NCBI GenBank assembly: GCA_964453435.1
Contig: CAYVQZ010000013.1
Span: forward strand, 14,465-78,464
DNA: 64,000 nt
Origin: CAYVQZ01 sp964453435
Lineage (GTDB): Bacteria; Abyssobacteria; SURF-5
Direction: 5' to 3'
Positions 62,352 through 64,000 of this stretch are shown here, in pieces; the first letter of the stretch is position 1, and each line of letters starts with the position of its first letter. The position numbers and the translations under genes were made by a program. The notes below the pieces were generated by a model, which was not told the DNA's origin, ran no database searches, and saw only the letters and a program-made list of their open reading frames with translations.

Positions 62352-63866
62352 TCATCCTTGCTCCACAAAAATCGGCGCGGAGGTGACCGATACCGACCTT
62401 GCCGGAACGACCTCGGTTCGGGCTTCCCGCGCCGTTTTTCCGGGCTGTGCAATTATGTGGGTGACCTTTACGTTCGAACCCGGGAAATGGCTCGACAGAT
62501 CAATGATATCGCTGCCCTGAAGAGCCCATGCGACCACAACGCTTCTGCCGTTTACTCTGAATTTGTAAATCCGTTCGCCGATTCTGCTGACTTGGTCGAA
62601 TCCTCGCAGCTTTGAATACATTATTTCATAGGTGTGATAGGCGGGCCTCTTTTCGCGGCCGTCCCTGTCGAATGCGAGGCTCATGTGGGTCCAGCGGTTC
62701 ATTGGCCCTTCCCGCACTCCGTCTACGGCTATTCGCAAGCGGAACACTTTTTCGACTCCCTCGCCGAACGCCTGCACATATCTTTTCACGAGGTCCTCCG
62801 ATTGATACCGGAGCGCATCCGGCGCGTTCAGGTTGCCCTTGAACTTCTTGTACGGCGCATAGTCGATATCGATCTCGCCCGATTCGGTGGTCCACAGCGG
62901 CTTCGAATAACCTAACCTGTTCATCTCGCGTTTTACCGTCCTGATTTTCGCGGGGTCCTCCGCCACTCCCAGATACAAATGCAAGTCCCACAGGTCCGAG
63001 TAGCCTCTTCCCTTGTCCATGATATAGCGGAAGAAATCCTTCAGGCGGCCATCCCAAGGCTCGAACGTGTAACTCGACGCAAACACCGTTGCGGACGGGT
63101 CTGCCTGCTTGATCTGACGGTAGCTCGCCTTCAGAAGCGTCAAGTACTCCTCCGGCGTGCCGAGCCAGAACCTGTTGACGGGGGGACACTGGTTTGCGCG
63201 GGGTTGAGCGCCGAATATTTCGTTTTCGATCTGCCAGTATTTGACCCTGCCGCTGTACCTTCTCACGAGGGCGTCGAGAAAATCCATGTAATCCTGCATG
63301 TTAATCGGGAGAGAGGAAGGCGGCTCGTTCACAACGTTGCGGTCCATTTTCTGCTCGATGAGGTCACGGCATTCGTTGTATTTCGAACCCCACCGGTTCG
63401 TGCTGTATACGGTGAAGAGGATATCTATGTTTGGATCGACCGTACCAACGAGATCGTCGGTTAACCTCCAGTCATATCTGCCTTTGTTCGGCTCGAGGAG
63501 CCCCCAGTAAACGTCGAACCTCACGATCTCCATTCCCAGATTGCGCACTTGGCCGGCGAACGCGTCCAATGTTTGACGCGTTGTCTTCTCCTGCTGAACT
63601 CCGTACCACAAGAGGTCGGCGCCGAAGTGGTCCTTGGTTCTGAAAACGAACCTGCAATCGTCAGGACAGCTCCGCGGCTCATCCTCCTGGCAGATGTCGT
63701 CGCCGCACACACCTGGCGGTTCAAGGACAGGCCCCGTGTCGACACGCTGCTCCGGCGCCCCAGCCCCGACCCTTGACACAACTCGGGCTGCGCGGCCGCA
63801 ACCAAAGATGAACATGGTGAGAATAAGTCCTAATACAACAACTCGCTGCTCCCTTTGAATCCACAT
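62352..63866 (-). CDS. Lipoprotein glycosidase-like TIM-barrel protein (clan GH-A)
   Basis: 504 residues. The lipobox is TMFIFGC near 17-23, followed by a Cys-rich CGDDICQEDEPRSCPDDC spacer. The TIM barrel (about 75-440) has the clan GH-A pattern: acid/base Glu in WQIENEI after strand 4 and nucleophile-like Glu in LWTTESGEID after strand 7. A small C-terminal beta domain follows. It resembles GH39/GH42/GH5-type enzymes, but the family is unsure. ATG at 63866 has AGGAGG. An in-frame start at 63959 would precede the signal peptide. It is convergent with the ASST-like gene. Confidence 0.82.
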   Translation of the reverse strand: MWIQREQRVVVLGLILTMFIFGCGRAARVVSRVGAGAPEQRVDTGPVLEPPGVCGDDICQEDEPRSCPDDCRFVFRTKDHFGADLLWYGVQQEKTTRQTLDAFAGQVRNLGMEIVRFDVYWGLLEPNKGRYDWRLTDDLVGTVDPNIDILFTVYSTNRWGSKYNECRDLIEQKMDRNVVNEPPSSLPINMQDYMDFLDALVRRYSGRVKYWQIENEIFGAQPRANQCPPVNRFWLGTPEEYLTLLKASYRQIKQADPSATVFASSYTFEPWDGRLKDFFRYIMDKGRGYSDLWDLHLYLGVAEDPAKIRTVKREMNRLGYSKPLWTTESGEIDIDYAPYKKFKGNLNAPDALRYQSEDLVKRYVQAFGEGVEKVFRLRIAVDGVREGPMNRWTHMSLAFDRDGREKRPAYHTYEIMYSKLRGFDQVSRIGERIYKFRVNGRSVVVAWALQGSDIIDLSSHFPGSNVKVTHIIAQPGKTAREARTEVVPARSVSVTSAPIFVEQG

Positions 63867-64000
63867 TCTTTGGTTCCTCCTGTTTTTCAGGAATGCCTCT
63901 GTTTGAACAAGCGTTCGCTCCTGGAATACGAATTGTCGAACCAGGCTCTCCTCCGACACCCATCCCCCCGAAGAATTTATGAATAACTATAACAAATATT

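Noticed and set aside
1..64000. Search by eye for CRISPR arrays, insertion sequences, prophage, restriction or toxin-antitoxin genes
   Set aside because: No regular spaced repeats, transposase, phage structural gene, methylase-nuclease pair or toxin-antitoxin pair was recognised.

Overview
The window reads as chromosome of an uncultured Gram-negative, probably anaerobic bacterium. The diderm evidence is an envelope set in canonical order: a TolA/TonB-like protein, TolB, Pal and CpoB. The anaerobic evidence is a cluster with three benzoyl-CoA reductase/2-hydroxyacyl-CoA dehydratase-type subunits, several polyferredoxin proteins, many iron-sulfur proteins and a Tat-exported molybdopterin enzyme. 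I cannot name the phylum from sequence alone. A deltaproteobacterial lineage or a deep-subsurface candidate phylum would both fit. Most genes lie on the minus strand. I see no CRISPR array, intact insertion sequence, prophage or rRNA operon.

Layout. 1-5.5 kb (minus): 5' part of ffh, then nrdR, rsmD, recG and a methyltransferase. 5.5-7.7 kb: a tandem pair of paralogous, unrecognised membrane/coiled-coil proteins behind a consensus promoter and closed by a terminator. 8-13.8 kb: LysE exporter, EF-G-like GTPase, Nudix hydrolase, nicotinamidase-like hydrolase, zinc-ribbon protein and DsbA-like thioredoxin. 13.8-18.6 kb (plus): FAD oxidoreductase, GT39-like membrane protein, a 50-residue Pmp3/YqaE peptide and a winged-helix polyferredoxin. 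18.7-23 kb (minus): tRNA-Val(CAC) and the tol-pal cluster without tolQ/tolR. 23.3-34.5 kb (minus): NapH-NapG-like fusion with DUF362, a YihY protein, a YhcC radical SAM protein, THEP1 with uvrA, and a PAS histidine kinase.

35-47 kb is one long minus-strand run with gaps or overlaps of mostly under 200 bp. It holds two acyl-CoA ligases, three dehydratase/reductase-type subunits, an acyl-CoA dehydrogenase, a sirtuin, a nitroreductase, an alpha/beta hydrolase and an MBL hydrolase. The run looks like an acid-activation, dehydrogenation and reductive-dehydration pathway with its own deacylase. The ATPase activator that such reductases need is not in the window.

47-52 kb is accessory: a MEMO-family protein with a PqqD-like N-terminus, RecQ with its zinc site at the C-terminus, a palindromic REP/MITE-like element, a PilZ-like protein and a small winged-helix protein. 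52.7-64 kb (mostly plus): orphan molybdopterin oxidoreductase with an operator-like palindrome and folded leader, PLP decarboxylase, second YihY, DUF2959 lipoprotein, second winged-helix polyferredoxin, an arylsulfotransferase-like propeller protein and, convergent, a lipoprotein glycosidase.

Near-consensus sigma70 promoters (-35 TTGACA or one mismatch, mostly 17 bp spacing) recur through the window. They define several transcription units and correct some start codons, notably those of uvrA and the tolA-like gene.
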